Shown: positions 1-8,919, counted from the first letter of the stretch. The stretch: 64,000 bases of DNA from Fibrobacter sp. (GCF_017545445.1 NZ_JAFWOM010000140.1:62001-126000); one strand, 5' to 3'. Notes: a model not told the origin generated them from the letters alone. Program-made: numbers and translations.

Positions 1-147
1 GCAAAAATGAGGCTTCTGAGTAGCATGTATGCAATAATAGTAATGTATTTGTTGTTAGATAACTTTTTCCAAAAAAAATAATTATCTTTAATAGCAAATA
101 AGTTCAATGGGTCTGATGGAATGAAAGACCGTAAACAAGGAAGTGAT

Positions 148-1038
148 ATGAAGAAATCGTTGCTTACAATTGGATGCGCTGCTCTTATTTCTGCATCGGC
201 GGCTTTTGCTGATGGTGGCATGTTTGAAGGCTATCTCCCGGAAGAATGGGGGGGGAAGGCTGACGTTGTCGCCGCCATCAAGTACACCCGTATGGATTTC
301 CACAACTGGAAACAGGAAAGCGGGACTTCTTCCTCAACGTGGCTTTTTACGTACAATGCCGATCTCAGGATCCCCTTCAGCATCGCTGATTGGACTAGCA
401 AAGTGGATCTCGAACTGGGGCAGACCTGGACGGATGGCTTTGGCCGCCGCAAGTCTTCGGATAAGATTTTTGTCGAGACGATGGCTGATTTCCATGCGTT
501 CCCGTTGTTCAAACCCTACATTGGCGCTCGTTTCGAATCTCAGTTCATGAGAGGCTATGTCTATAGCGAAGACGAAGATGGCAACGAAATCAAGACGACT
601 GTTTCGCATTTCATGGCGCCGGGCTATGTCACGCAGATGGCTGGTATCGGGTATTTCCCGAATGAAAATTTCTCGACACGTCTTGGTTTTGCTAATCGCA
701 TGACGATAGTGGCTGATGATTCGGACACTTACGCTTATGCCGATGACCCTGATACGAAAAAGATCGAAAAGTTCAAGGATGAACCGGGTCTTGAAAGCAT
801 TACCGAATTTAAGTATGTTGTGACGGAATTCGTGACTTTCAAGAGCCGTCTGTGGGCTTTCATTAACTTTAAGGGATTCGATGAAATTGACGGCAAATGG
901 GAAAACCTCCTTGCAGTGACGTTTTCTCCGCTATTTGAACTCCAGGTTGGTTACGATATCGCTTACGACAAGGACTTGGACAAGGACTCTCAGCACAAGA
1001 ACACGATTCTCATCGGTGTGACTTGGCGCTGGTTCTAA
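148..1038 (+). CDS. Putative outer-membrane beta-barrel protein
   Basis: Not recognised as a named family. The 296-residue protein starts with a clear Sec signal peptide (Lys-Lys, then a hydrophobic stretch ending in ASAAFA, about 21 residues). The rest alternates polar and aromatic/hydrophobic residues in short segments, and the last residue is phenylalanine after a tryptophan-rich strand (TWRWF), as is usual for proteins inserted by the Bam machinery. I infer a small outer-membrane barrel; substrate unknown. An in-frame ATG lies 27 bases upstream at 121, but the AAGGAAG Shine-Dalgarno-like sequence at about 137-143 sits just before the ATG at 148, and the signal peptide begins there, so 148 is preferred. 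It is followed by a strong terminator and appears to be a single-gene unit. Confidence 0.6.
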   Translation: MKKSLLTIGCAALISASAAFADGGMFEGYLPEEWGGKADVVAAIKYTRMDFHNWKQESGTSSSTWLFTYNADLRIPFSIADWTSKVDLELGQTWTDGFGRRKSSDKIFVETMADFHAFPLFKPYIGARFESQFMRGYVYSEDEDGNEIKTTVSHFMAPGYVTQMAGIGYFPNENFSTRLGFANRMTIVADDSDTYAYADDPDTKKIEKFKDEPGLESITEFKYVVTEFVTFKSRLWAFINFKGFDEIDGKWENLLAVTFSPLFELQVGYDIAYDKDLDKDSQHKNTILIGVTWRWF

Positions 1039-1063
1039 TTTGCGAATCGAAAGAACTTGTATA

Positions 1064-1089
1064 AAAGAACCGCTCCGGCGGTTCTTTTT
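1064..1089 (+). terminator. Rho-independent terminator after the barrel protein
   Basis: A perfect GAACCGC/GCGGTTC stem (1067-1073 with 1078-1084), extended by A-T pairs, encloses a four-base loop and is followed by a run of five T. It lies 26 bases after the stop codon at 1038 and before the hisH ribosome-binding site. Confidence 0.85.
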
Positions 1090-1119
1090 CTATCTTTGCG
1101 GTGTAAAAAAGAGGTTCTT

Positions 1120-1734
1120 ATGGCTATTACTGTTGTGGATTACAATGCGGGCAACTTGACATCGGTGATGAATGCGCTCAAGTTTATTGGCGTAGATGCG
1201 AAGGTCAGTCGCGATGCTGACGAAATCGCGAAAGCGACTCGGTTGATTTTCCCGGGAGTCGGTGCTGCAGCATCGGCTATGGAAACCTTGACTAAGACGG
1301 GTATCGGCGAAGCGATTAAGGCTGTCGTGAAGGCCGGCAATCCGGTGCTCGGCATTTGCATTGGCTGCCAGATTGTGCTCGAAGAAAGCGAGGAAGACGG
1401 CGGCGTCAAGACGCTTGGACTTATTCCGGGGCGTGCCGTGCGGTTCAAGGACGAACCGGGCCTCAAGATTCCGCACATGGGTTGGAACCAAGTGAACTTT
1501 ACTCGCGAACATCCCATCATGAAGGGAATCCGCAGCGGTTGCGATTTTTATTACGTGCATTCGTACTATCCGCAAGTTCCTGCGGAGTACGCCTTTGCAG
1601 AAACGACTTACGGCACGCAGACGTTCTCCGGACTTATTGGTAAGGACAACTTAATTGCAAGCCAGTTCCATCAAGAAAAAAGCGGCGAAGTCGGCCTTGC
1701 CATGCTCAAGAATTTCTGCGACTGGAACGTATAA
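1120..1734 (+). CDS. hisH: Imidazole glycerol phosphate synthase, glutaminase subunit HisH
   Basis: Glutamine amidotransferase subunit that supplies ammonia to HisF in histidine biosynthesis (PRFAR to imidazole glycerol phosphate and AICAR); cytoplasmic. The 204-residue protein opens with the typical ITVVDYNAGNL strand, has the oxyanion-strand motif FPGVGAA, the nucleophile cysteine in GICIGCQ, the family signature PHMGWNQV, and the His/Glu pair in the C-terminal FHQEKSG segment. The class I GATase triad is therefore visible. The open frame extends upstream to 1057, but the ATG at 1120 follows a GAGG sequence and gives the family N-terminus, and the earlier part overlaps the terminator. No hisF or other his gene is adjacent. 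Some LPS/flagellin loci use a HisH paralogue in amino-sugar synthesis, a less likely alternative here. Confidence 0.93.
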   Translation: MAITVVDYNAGNLTSVMNALKFIGVDAKVSRDADEIAKATRLIFPGVGAAASAMETLTKTGIGEAIKAVVKAGNPVLGICIGCQIVLEESEEDGGVKTLGLIPGRAVRFKDEPGLKIPHMGWNQVNFTREHPIMKGIRSGCDFYYVHSYYPQVPAEYAFAETTYGTQTFSGLIGKDNLIASQFHQEKSGEVGLAMLKNFCDWNV

Positions 1735-1795
1735 AGCAGGCGTTTGACGAAAATAAATAAATTTTGCTATATTTGAGCCACCTTAAACAGGTTAG

Positions 1796-1869
1796 GCCGT
1801 CGTAGCTCAGTTGGATAGAGCAATTGCCTTCTAAGCAATGGGTCGTGGGTTCGAATCCCGCCGACGGTA
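1796..1869 (+). tRNA. tRNA-Arg (anticodon TCT)
   Basis: A 74-base cloverleaf can be drawn: acceptor GCCGTCG paired with CGACGGT (first pair G-U), D arm GCTC/GAGC, anticodon arm ATTGC-CTTCTAA-GCAAT giving anticodon TCT, five-base variable loop, and T arm GTGGG-TTCGAAT-CCCGC. The discriminator is A. The CCA end is not encoded. It is followed directly by a strong terminator. Confidence 0.95.
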
Positions 1870-1871
1870 CG

Positions 1872-1898
1872 AAAAAAGCCCCCTCGTGGGGCTTTTTT
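1872..1898. terminator. Bidirectional terminator between tRNA-Arg and the thioredoxin-like gene
   Basis: AAAAAAGCCCC and GGGGCTTTTTT face each other across a short TCG-containing loop. Because the stem is flanked by A on one side and T on the other it can end transcription from both strands: the tRNA on plus and the gene ending at 1935 on minus. Confidence 0.85.
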
Positions 1899-1934
1899 CA
1901 TACCGTCTGGTGACGTAAAAAGTGTGGAAATACC

Positions 1935-2480
1935 TTACTGCTTCTTCAGAATCTGGTTCAGCGTAGCGCGGAGATGGTTCATGTTCGCTTCGTTCAGCGT
2001 TTCGTAGCGGTAGAACGTGCCGTCTTTCTGTACCAAGTAAACGACTGGGATATAGCCAGTGCCGTATGCCGGGCCAAACTTGCTGTCGGTGTCCTGGAAT
2101 ACCGGGATGACCGCATGGTACTGGTCGATGAACAAACGGATGTCGTTCTTCTTGATGCCGCCGTTCAAGCCAATGGCGATGCCCGTGAGTCCCTTGGACT
2201 CGTATTCCTTGATAAGGTTCTGGATTTCAGGGAAGTGCTTTTGGCAATGTGGGCACTTGGGGCTGAAGTAGTAAATGAGCAGCGGACGATTACTGAAATG
2301 GCTGAACAGGATACCCGGATCGCTGATGCCCGAAAGTTGTTTCGAAAAGTCCATGACCATGGGTTGATTGGTTGCCGGATCCATCATCAATTTGATATCG
2401 GCGACCTGCGGTTCCGGTGCAAACTGCGCAAAACACATTGCTGCAGCAAGAACAATCAAACTGAAAATGCGGTTAAGCAT
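1935..2480 (-). CDS. Exported thioredoxin-like (TlpA/AhpC-TSA type) protein
   Basis: 181 residues with a signal peptide of about 18 residues (hydrophobic run ending MCFAQ), then a thioredoxin fold. The redox motif is C76-P-H-C79 in the segment YYFSPKCPHCQKHFPEI, and a later TGYIPVVYLV strand carries the cis-proline typical of thioredoxins. It probably acts as a disulfide reductase or oxidase in the periplasm. The motif CPHC is that of DsbA rather than the CGPC of thioredoxin, so its direction of action is open. Good TAGGAG ribosome site just upstream of the ATG at 2480. Stands alone, converging on the tRNA-Arg gene with a shared terminator. Confidence 0.8.
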   Translation of the reverse strand: MLNRIFSLIVLAAAMCFAQFAPEPQVADIKLMMDPATNQPMVMDFSKQLSGISDPGILFSHFSNRPLLIYYFSPKCPHCQKHFPEIQNLIKEYESKGLTGIAIGLNGGIKKNDIRLFIDQYHAVIPVFQDTDSKFGPAYGTGYIPVVYLVQKDGTFYRYETLNEANMNHLRATLNQILKKQ

Positions 2481-2613
2481 ACACGACTCCTAATTCAATA
2501 GACAAAACCCAAATTAAACAGTTGTAAAATACCAAAAAAAACGAGACTGAATTGTGATATTTCGCAAAAAATGGGAAAAAAATTGTAAAAAAACACATTT
2601 TCGCATGATAAAT

Positions 2614-3732
2614 TTAACGCTTGAGGACTTTTTTGAAATTTTCTGGCGAAAATAACGGATTTTCAATGAATTCTTGCTCTAGAATGTTCATGATTTCTTC
2701 GGAATATTCGGTTTGCTTGCTGAGCAATTTGATGGCTGCAATTTTTGCGGTTGGGGCGTTTGCCGAATCGCTTGCGTTTGGCGTTTCTGCGGTTTTTGCA
2801 AAGATATCGCCGAATTTTTGAAGCATAATCCAGAAGTACAATGCAAATTGGACTTTGGTAAGGCTGTTGCCGTCGAACAAGCTTTTGGCGTAGTAGCGGA
2901 ACAGCAAGTAGGTTATGATTTTTTCTCCGTCACTTTCGGTGAAAAGTCCGACGCTTAAACCGAGTGAGCTTGCTCCGTTTGCGCGAGGAGCGTTCGCAAT
3001 TAGCGAAAGCTCTTTGTAGGCTTGGTCCCAGGCGGGGCCGAAACTTTCGCCTTTGCCGAGGCTGTCGATCCACGACTGGAGGATGTTGTTTGAAATGTTG
3101 TCGCTGTTATCGCCGAGGTCTGTTTTGCTGTGGCGGTCGCCGTTGAAGTCGCAATATTCAATGCCGCTTGTTTCTACGGCAAAGTCTAGCAGTTCGACGA
3201 GGCGTTCGTTGAGCGGTCGTGCGTGGTCGGCGAGGATTTTGAACAAATGCTCTCGTTCGCCGAGTATTGCATCGCGGGCTTCGCGAGCATCGTCTGGGAT
3301 GTCGTCGGGTTCGTCGTTGACTTCGCGTTCGACAAATGCGATGGGGGTGAGCTCGTTACCTTTGGCATTGAGCAAGAGCCGCACGGCTTCTTCGCAACAG
3401 AGACCAAGTCCTTTTTCCATGATGTCGCCATAGACTTCGACGAAGCGCGGGTGTTCGCGGCAAATGTCGCAGAGGCTAGATTCGCCAAGATGGCATATCA
3501 TGTCGCAGAGTCCGTCTTGCTTTAAAAACGGGCAGCGGTCGCCTTCGCGTAATTTGAAGTGCCCGTCTTCGATATTTTGGCGGAGGGAGTTCCCGAAGTC
3601 GTCTTTGATGGTGGCGTATCTTTTTAAGCTGTTTTCGTCGATATCGATTTCCCACCCGACACAACAGGTGTCGGTGCATTTGTCTGCAATGCAATGGAAC
3701 GAATCGTAAAAGACAGGAACACGGAGAAGCAT
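2614..3732 (-). CDS. FliB-like cysteine-cluster protein (putative lysine N-methylase family)
   Basis: 372 residues. The N-terminus has the CxxxCxxxCC pattern (C14, C18, C22, C23 in IADKCTDTCCVGWEID) followed by CPFL...CDMIC...CDICREHPRF, the metal-binding cysteine cluster shared by FliB, the flagellin lysine N-methylase, and the wider YkgJ/CxxCxxCC group. The C-terminal half is helical with no recognised motif. FliB is thought to methylate lysines of flagellin with an iron-sulfur centre; Fibrobacter species are not flagellated as far as I know, so the substrate here must be something else, perhaps a surface protein. Lies 45 bases after the sugar transferase gene on the same strand, probably one operon. 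No strong ribosome site is visible before the ATG. Confidence 0.75.
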   Translation of the reverse strand: MLLRVPVFYDSFHCIADKCTDTCCVGWEIDIDENSLKRYATIKDDFGNSLRQNIEDGHFKLREGDRCPFLKQDGLCDMICHLGESSLCDICREHPRFVEVYGDIMEKGLGLCCEEAVRLLLNAKGNELTPIAFVEREVNDEPDDIPDDAREARDAILGEREHLFKILADHARPLNERLVELLDFAVETSGIEYCDFNGDRHSKTDLGDNSDNISNNILQSWIDSLGKGESFGPAWDQAYKELSLIANAPRANGASSLGLSVGLFTESDGEKIITYLLFRYYAKSLFDGNSLTKVQFALYFWIMLQKFGDIFAKTAETPNASDSANAPTAKIAAIKLLSKQTEYSEEIMNILEQEFIENPLFSPENFKKVLKR

Positions 3733-3777
3733 AGCTTTAGTTGACGGTAGGTTGTTGGATGCAACCTCTCATCTAAA

Positions 3778-4950
3778 TCAGTACGCTCCTTCGCCTTTGA
3801 ACACAACTTTGAACGTCTTGAGGATGAGCTTGAAGTCTTCGGCTATTTTGCCGTCGCGGCGGATGTAGTCGTTGTCGAGACGCATTTGCCCTTCAAATGA
3901 TATGTTGCTACGACCGCTAACCTGCCAAATACAGGTGAGACCCGGAGTCACGGAGAGACGCATGCGGTGCCATGGTTCGTATTCCGCAACTTCATCTGGG
4001 ATTGGCGGACGGGGGCCGACAATGGACATTTCGCCTTTGAGAATGTTGATGAGCTGAGGCAGTTCGTCGAGGCTGAACTTGCGGAGTATGTGACCGAACG
4101 GATAAATGCGCGGATCGTTTTTCATCTTGAAAGTCTTTCCGCCGGTTTCGTTTTGGGCCATGAGTTCTTTTTTGCGTTCTTCGGCATCGACATACATACT
4201 GCGGAACTTGTACATCGTAAAGAGTGCACCGTTCTTGCCTACGCGGGTCTGCTTAAAGATGATTGGGCCCTTCGGGTCGCTAATCTTGACAGCGAGAGCG
4301 CAGAACAAAAGGAGGGGCGAGAGAAAAATGAGTGCAAGCGATGTGCACGTAACATCGACAGTCCTTTTGATGATGTGCCTAATGCGGATTTTGTGTGGGT
4401 GAACCCAAATGTCCGAGAGGTTCAAGCGGTTCAGCGTGAAGAAACTTCCGTTCGTACTGTTGAATTCCTTCAGCTTGTTGTCCAATTCGATGTTTTCTTT
4501 TTCTTGATAGCCGGTGTAGAGGTAGGCCTGGAAAATCGGAGCATTCGGCTTGTGGCGGAGTGCCTGGATTAAGCCTGCATCGTTCAGCTTGTGGAGGATT
4601 TCTTTGCGGATAGATTCCAAGGTGCTCAGATCGGAATTGAGCAAGATGATGCCGATACCGCTGTTGTCGGAGAGGTAGCCCAATACATCGATAAAACGCA
4701 GGTGCGAAAACATCGTAAGGACGCTAATCTTCCATGTGTTCTCGACAATCTTGGAGGGGCGCCCCCAGCCGAGCACGTCGAACTGGTGCGAGTAAATTTT
4801 AATGAAAAGGAAGGGCTTGCGGGTTCTGTTCGCTCTCAGAAACTCTTCGTTAAGCCTGGCTTTGAAAAGTCTGGCTGGATAGACAATGTTCTTTAACTTT
4901 TGTTCGTTAAGAATTGAACCAATAGCTGGGTTTACGGCTTCCTGTTCCAT
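3778..4950 (-). CDS. Polyprenyl-phosphate sugar-1-phosphate transferase with unusual N-terminal domain
   Basis: 390 residues. From about residue 190 the protein is a bacterial sugar transferase (WbaP/PglC superfamily): a membrane-dipping hydrophobic hairpin (LALIFLSPLLLFCALAVKI), then FKQTRVGKNG, MYKFRSM, LRKFSLDELPQLINILKG, GPRPP and TPGLTCIWQVSGR. Such enzymes move a hexose-1-phosphate from a UDP-sugar to undecaprenyl phosphate and start a glycan at the inner membrane. The first 190 residues lack the usual four membrane helices and Rossmann domain; they look soluble, with FLRANRTRKPFLFIKI and DNSGIGIILLNSD segments that recall a degenerate GGDEF fold (weak inference). It is one of two initiating transferases in the window. 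Probably transcribed with the FliB-like gene downstream. Confidence 0.88.
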   Translation of the reverse strand: MEQEAVNPAIGSILNEQKLKNIVYPARLFKARLNEEFLRANRTRKPFLFIKIYSHQFDVLGWGRPSKIVENTWKISVLTMFSHLRFIDVLGYLSDNSGIGIILLNSDLSTLESIRKEILHKLNDAGLIQALRHKPNAPIFQAYLYTGYQEKENIELDNKLKEFNSTNGSFFTLNRLNLSDIWVHPHKIRIRHIIKRTVDVTCTSLALIFLSPLLLFCALAVKISDPKGPIIFKQTRVGKNGALFTMYKFRSMYVDAEERKKELMAQNETGGKTFKMKNDPRIYPFGHILRKFSLDELPQLINILKGEMSIVGPRPPIPDEVAEYEPWHRMRLSVTPGLTCIWQVSGRSNISFEGQMRLDNDYIRRDGKIAEDFKLILKTFKVVFKGEGAY

Positions 4951-5126
4951 GGTTAAAAATATAGTAAACAGCGATTAGTTGGGTGTAGTTTGGAATAATT
5001 CTGTAAATAGAAACTTAAAGAAAAACATGTTATATGGAACTTTTTTGGTTTGTTTTGGTCTGAAATTGAAACGTTTTGTATCTTAATTTTAAATATTTTT
5101 TTAAGAAAAAATAATAAAGGAATTTT

Positions 5127-8100
5127 ATGAGATTTACATTTTTGGGTTCTTTGGCAATGTTTCTTTTTACAGCCATATCGGCAAATGCCGCTTTAACCCA
5201 ATCGGACGGTTGTTACCTGATTGGCAGTGCAGATGACCTGTATCAGTTGAACCAGATATACAACTCCTATGATGAAGATTCTCTGGCAATGCGTTTGGAC
5301 TGCGCCAAGTTGACTCAGGACATCGTGGTGAACGAGAATGTGCTGAAGGCGGATGGAACTCCCAATGAAGGTCCTTTTAGACCATGGGAATCCATAAGGT
5401 CTTTTGAAGGTACATTTGACGGGCAGAACCATACGATATCGGGCTTGTACCAGAAAAGCTTCGATCACCTAGGCTTGTTCTTTTATTTGAGAGGGTCTGT
5501 AAAAAATCTAGGAATCGTAGATTCGTACTTTTATGTTCCGGATAGCACTTATAATAGCAGAATTGGCGCTATTGCCGCACAAGTCTATGATACTGTGACA
5601 ATTGAAAATAGCTATAGTGCTGCTACGATAGAAGTCCTTTCGGGAGGGAACGGTGTTGCTGGCTTGGTCGGTCTTGTTGGTGGTTCGGCTATGCTTACGA
5701 TAAAGGATTGCCATAACGAAGGTGTAATTGTTTCTACCTACGAAAGAAGTTCATCGACGGGTGGCCTTGTGGGCGATGTTGCACTTTCATCAACGGTTAT
5801 TTTGTTCAATTCTTATAATACGGGATCCGTTAGTGGATATGGTGATGTAGGCGGGTTGATGGGTCGCGTTGAAAGCTCTTCAAGGTTGGATGATCGCAGT
5901 GCCAAGTTTATTATCGAAAAATGTTACAATTCGGGGGCCGTCTATGGTTTGACAACTAATGTTGGCGGCTTGGTTGGAGCGGGGCAGGGAACTATAAAGG
6001 AAAGCTATAATGTCGGTTATGTTAAAGCAGCGTCCGCTGTCGGAGGCTTGGTTGGTTCGGCTAATATAGATCTTATAGGAACTGTAAATAATAGTGATAC
6101 GTTGCGTATCGAAAACTCCTATAATAGGGGAACTGTCGAAACCTTCCTGCCTGAAGGAGAGTTTGATTATCCTATTGGGGGCTTTGTGGGAAGTGTCGAA
6201 AGAGTGCTCCCTTTTATTGTGAATTCTTACAATGCCGCAGATATTATCCAAAATGGCAAAGTGAAAAACGGGTTGATAGGGAAGATAGAGTATAGTGAAC
6301 TTGTAATTGAAAAAACTGTAAATAGGAAAGTCTCCGACGGAACGCCCTGCGATGGCGTGACTGATGTAGAGGACTCTTTGTTTTTCAATGGTGTCGTGGC
6401 AACATATTTGCACCAGAACAATGAAGTCTGGGGCCAGAAATCCATCGGTGAAGGAATGTACCCCGACTTGAGCGGAAAGGTGAACGCTTCTGTTAGTGTG
6501 TATCCAATCACATGGCATACTTTTGAGGGGGATACGAATGATTATCCTTCAACCTATACGTTGGGAATGGGATTGAAGCTTCCTGAAAATTTCAAGCGAA
6601 AAGGATATATCTTTGAAGGCTGGTACGCGGTTGCAAATCCTACGGACAAGGATGTAAAACTGGATAAAATTGGTACGACCGAGACCGGAGCCAAAACTCT
6701 ATATGCCCGTTGGACAAGATTGTTGGATTTCGATGGACGTTGTTATCTGATTTCTGATGCTCAAGAATTGTACAATTTTGCATCCATAGTCAATGGAACT
6801 TATGGAGGCGAGCCTGAAAACGGAGCCTGTGGAAAGTTGACTCAGGATATCGTGGTGAACGAGCATGTGCTGACCACGGACGGAAAATTGAATGAGCAAG
6901 GAACGTTCAGGAAATGGACTCCGATGATGAAATTCGAGGGTGTATTCGATGGCGATGGACACACGATTTACGGGCTTTATTACGATGATACAGAAGATGA
7001 AGATGGTGTAGGATTTATTGGCGAAATCTATTTCGGTGAAAGGGGTGTAAAGAAGGTCGAAATAAAGAACTTGGGACTTGAAGATTTTTATTTCAGGGGA
7101 GGCTATAGAGTTGGAGCCTTTGCTGGGTATGCCTATGCTAGTACGGAAGAAAGTTCCTTGACCATAACGAACTCGCATTCGAATGGCGTGGTTGAAGGTC
7201 AGGAAAATGTCGGTGGCTTTGTCGGTCAAATAGAGGTGATAACAGAGATAACGGGTAGTTACAACAGGAGTTTCGTTAATGCAGATGTTGCTGCTGGGGG
7301 CATTATCGGTTCTGTAAACTTGGAAACGAAAATATTGGATTGCTATAACATGGGTTCTGTCAATGCTTTCAAGGAAAAGTCTGGCGGTTTCGTTGGAGAG
7401 ATTAATGAAACTTCAGTAGATATCATAGACTCCTATAATTCGGGATCTGTTTCGGGATTTAGCAATGTGGGCGGTCTTGTCGGGTATATTTATCATTACC
7501 AGACGCTCACTATTTTGCGTAGTTTCAATGATGGCGAGGTTCATGGAATAATGGATGTGGGCGGCCTTGTCGGAACCGGTTATGGATATCCTGTTCTCGT
7601 CTTCATTAACAGTTACAATAAAGGTCGTGTAACAGGCTCTAAAAATGTGGCGGGGATACTAGGATGGATGAAAACGGTTGACGGAAGCGTTGATGTGTTC
7701 AACAGCTACAATGCGGGCGAAATTGTTTCTGTTGCAGATTTTGGTGATGAGGTTGGTGCTGTTGCTTCGCTCGTCGGTTTTGGTGAAGGTGGCTCCTATT
7801 CGTTTGACAATGCTTTCTATTTAAATCAGGGTAATCTGCAAGCGTTTATCTTGGATTCTATGGCTGAGGGGATTTTTGTCCCCAATGTTAGAGATAGCGG
7901 TTTTGTTGCTGTCACCGAAGAAAAGCTGATGGGCGGCTCTGTAGCGGATTCGCTGCGTGGCTGGTACGAAAAGGATGGCGAGAAACCGAAAGAAAATGGC
8001 CAAGATGGCTTTGCGTGGGCTGAGGATCCTGCTGGAACGAAAATTCTCCCGCACTTGAATTGGGACAACGTAAAACATCGCGTGATGCTTGTTGTGGGTG

Positions 8101-8813
8101 AAGGTGCTTCGATTGCGAAAGACCATGAAGTGACTTATTACGAAGAAGGCGTGCCGGTGAATCTGCCGGATTCGCAGTATGTTTCTCGCGAAGGCTACAT
8201 TTTTGCAGGGTGGTATGGCAGTAGTTCTTATTCTGGTTCTCCAGAAACATCGGTGGATGTATGCGGAACGGACATGAAGGTGTTCTATGCCAAGTGGGAA
8301 CTTGACAGTACGCTGATTTCGAGTTCTTCGGAAGTGGCGTCTAGTTCTTCTGAGGAATCGAGTTCCTCTGTCGAACTACCGAAATCAAGCAGCAGCTCTG
8401 CGAAGTCTTCAAGTTCCGAGAAGTCATCGTCGAGCGTGGCGAGCAGTTCTTCTGTCGTTAAGTCCAGTTCCTCTGTAAAACAGTCTAGTTCTAGCGTTGT
8501 TAAGTCGTCCAGTTCAAGCGCTCCGAAGCAGTCCAGTTCGAGTAAAAAGTCTGGTAAATCTTCGAGCAGTTCCAAGACGAACAGCATTGAAATGGTTGCT
8601 GTGCCGCTGCAGTTTAGTGTGACTGTTCAGGGCAATATGTTGCAGGTGGCGGGTGCTCGCGTCGGTGCAACGTACGCATTGTTCGACATGCAGGGCAATA
8701 TGGTGCTTCGCGGAACGGCCAACAGTGCAAGCTTTAACGTGAACGTGCCCACGTCAGGTAGCTACGTGTTACGGATTGGCAATGGAAGCCGCAAAGTGAG
8801 CGTTTTCAAGTAA
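5127..8813 (+). CDS. Giant secreted surface protein: GLUG repeats, InlB-type repeats, Ser-rich linker, sorting tail
   Basis: 1228 residues with a signal peptide (about 22 residues ending ANA). Two long modules, about 25-460 and 530-980, begin with similar sequence (GCYLI.SA..LY and KLTQDIVVNE.VL) and contain many GLUG-type repeats of the form N.SYN.G.V.G...VGGLVG, suggesting a right-handed beta structure. Each module is followed by a Listeria-Bacteroides (InlB B) repeat: GYIFEGWY...LYARWT near 505-535 and GYIFAGWY...FYAKWE near 1020-1060. Residues about 1062-1155 are a serine-rich linker with Lys, Glu and Val. The last 70 residues (FDMQGNMVLRGT...SGSYVLRIGNG) match the tails of the GH26 and GH5 proteins in this window and look like a type IX secretion sorting domain. 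AAAGGA ribosome site before the ATG. Likely an adhesin or structural surface protein. Confidence 0.85.
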   Translation: MRFTFLGSLAMFLFTAISANAALTQSDGCYLIGSADDLYQLNQIYNSYDEDSLAMRLDCAKLTQDIVVNENVLKADGTPNEGPFRPWESIRSFEGTFDGQNHTISGLYQKSFDHLGLFFYLRGSVKNLGIVDSYFYVPDSTYNSRIGAIAAQVYDTVTIENSYSAATIEVLSGGNGVAGLVGLVGGSAMLTIKDCHNEGVIVSTYERSSSTGGLVGDVALSSTVILFNSYNTGSVSGYGDVGGLMGRVESSSRLDDRSAKFIIEKCYNSGAVYGLTTNVGGLVGAGQGTIKESYNVGYVKAASAVGGLVGSANIDLIGTVNNSDTLRIENSYNRGTVETFLPEGEFDYPIGGFVGSVERVLPFIVNSYNAADIIQNGKVKNGLIGKIEYSELVIEKTVNRKVSDGTPCDGVTDVEDSLFFNGVVATYLHQNNEVWGQKSIGEGMYPDLSGKVNASVSVYPITWHTFEGDTNDYPSTYTLGMGLKLPENFKRKGYIFEGWYAVANPTDKDVKLDKIGTTETGAKTLYARWTRLLDFDGRCYLISDAQELYNFASIVNGTYGGEPENGACGKLTQDIVVNEHVLTTDGKLNEQGTFRKWTPMMKFEGVFDGDGHTIYGLYYDDTEDEDGVGFIGEIYFGERGVKKVEIKNLGLEDFYFRGGYRVGAFAGYAYASTEESSLTITNSHSNGVVEGQENVGGFVGQIEVITEITGSYNRSFVNADVAAGGIIGSVNLETKILDCYNMGSVNAFKEKSGGFVGEINETSVDIIDSYNSGSVSGFSNVGGLVGYIYHYQTLTILRSFNDGEVHGIMDVGGLVGTGYGYPVLVFINSYNKGRVTGSKNVAGILGWMKTVDGSVDVFNSYNAGEIVSVADFGDEVGAVASLVGFGEGGSYSFDNAFYLNQGNLQAFILDSMAEGIFVPNVRDSGFVAVTEEKLMGGSVADSLRGWYEKDGEKPKENGQDGFAWAEDPAGTKILPHLNWDNVKHRVMLVVGEGASIAKDHEVTYYEEGVPVNLPDSQYVSREGYIFAGWYGSSSYSGSPETSVDVCGTDMKVFYAKWELDSTLISSSSEVASSSSEESSSSVELPKSSSSSAKSSSSEKSSSSVASSSSVVKSSSSVKQSSSSVVKSSSSSAPKQSSSSKKSGKSSSSSKTNSIEMVAVPLQFSVTVQGNMLQVAGARVGATYALFDMQGNMVLRGTANSASFNVNVPTSGSYVLRIGNGSRKVSVFK

Positions 8814-8835
8814 CACGAGCCTTATGGGGATTTGT

Positions 8836-8878
8836 CCTACTGTCACTTCCTACTTCCTACTTCCGACTTCCTACTAAT
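8836..8878. repeat. CTTCCTA-type pyrimidine-rich tandem repeat
   Basis: Several copies of an ACTTCCT-like heptamer (TCACTTCCTACTTCCTACTTCC and on) lie between the surface protein and the homoserine dehydrogenase gene. The same unit recurs at 11764-11783 next to the ACTAACC unit, so this is a member of a dispersed intergenic family. Confidence 0.7.
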
Positions 8879-8919
8879 TACTATATTTACTCCGTAAAAA
8901 TTTAAAATGGAGACGCTAT

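Noticed and set aside
4951..5126. Possible riboswitch upstream of the giant surface protein
   Set aside because: The 176 bases are AT-rich with no conserved aptamer motif or terminator-like stem that I can see.
8285..8587. Acidic, leucine-rich 100-codon antisense frame over the serine linker
   Set aside because: Composition simply mirrors the TCT/AGT serine codons of the linker on the other strand.
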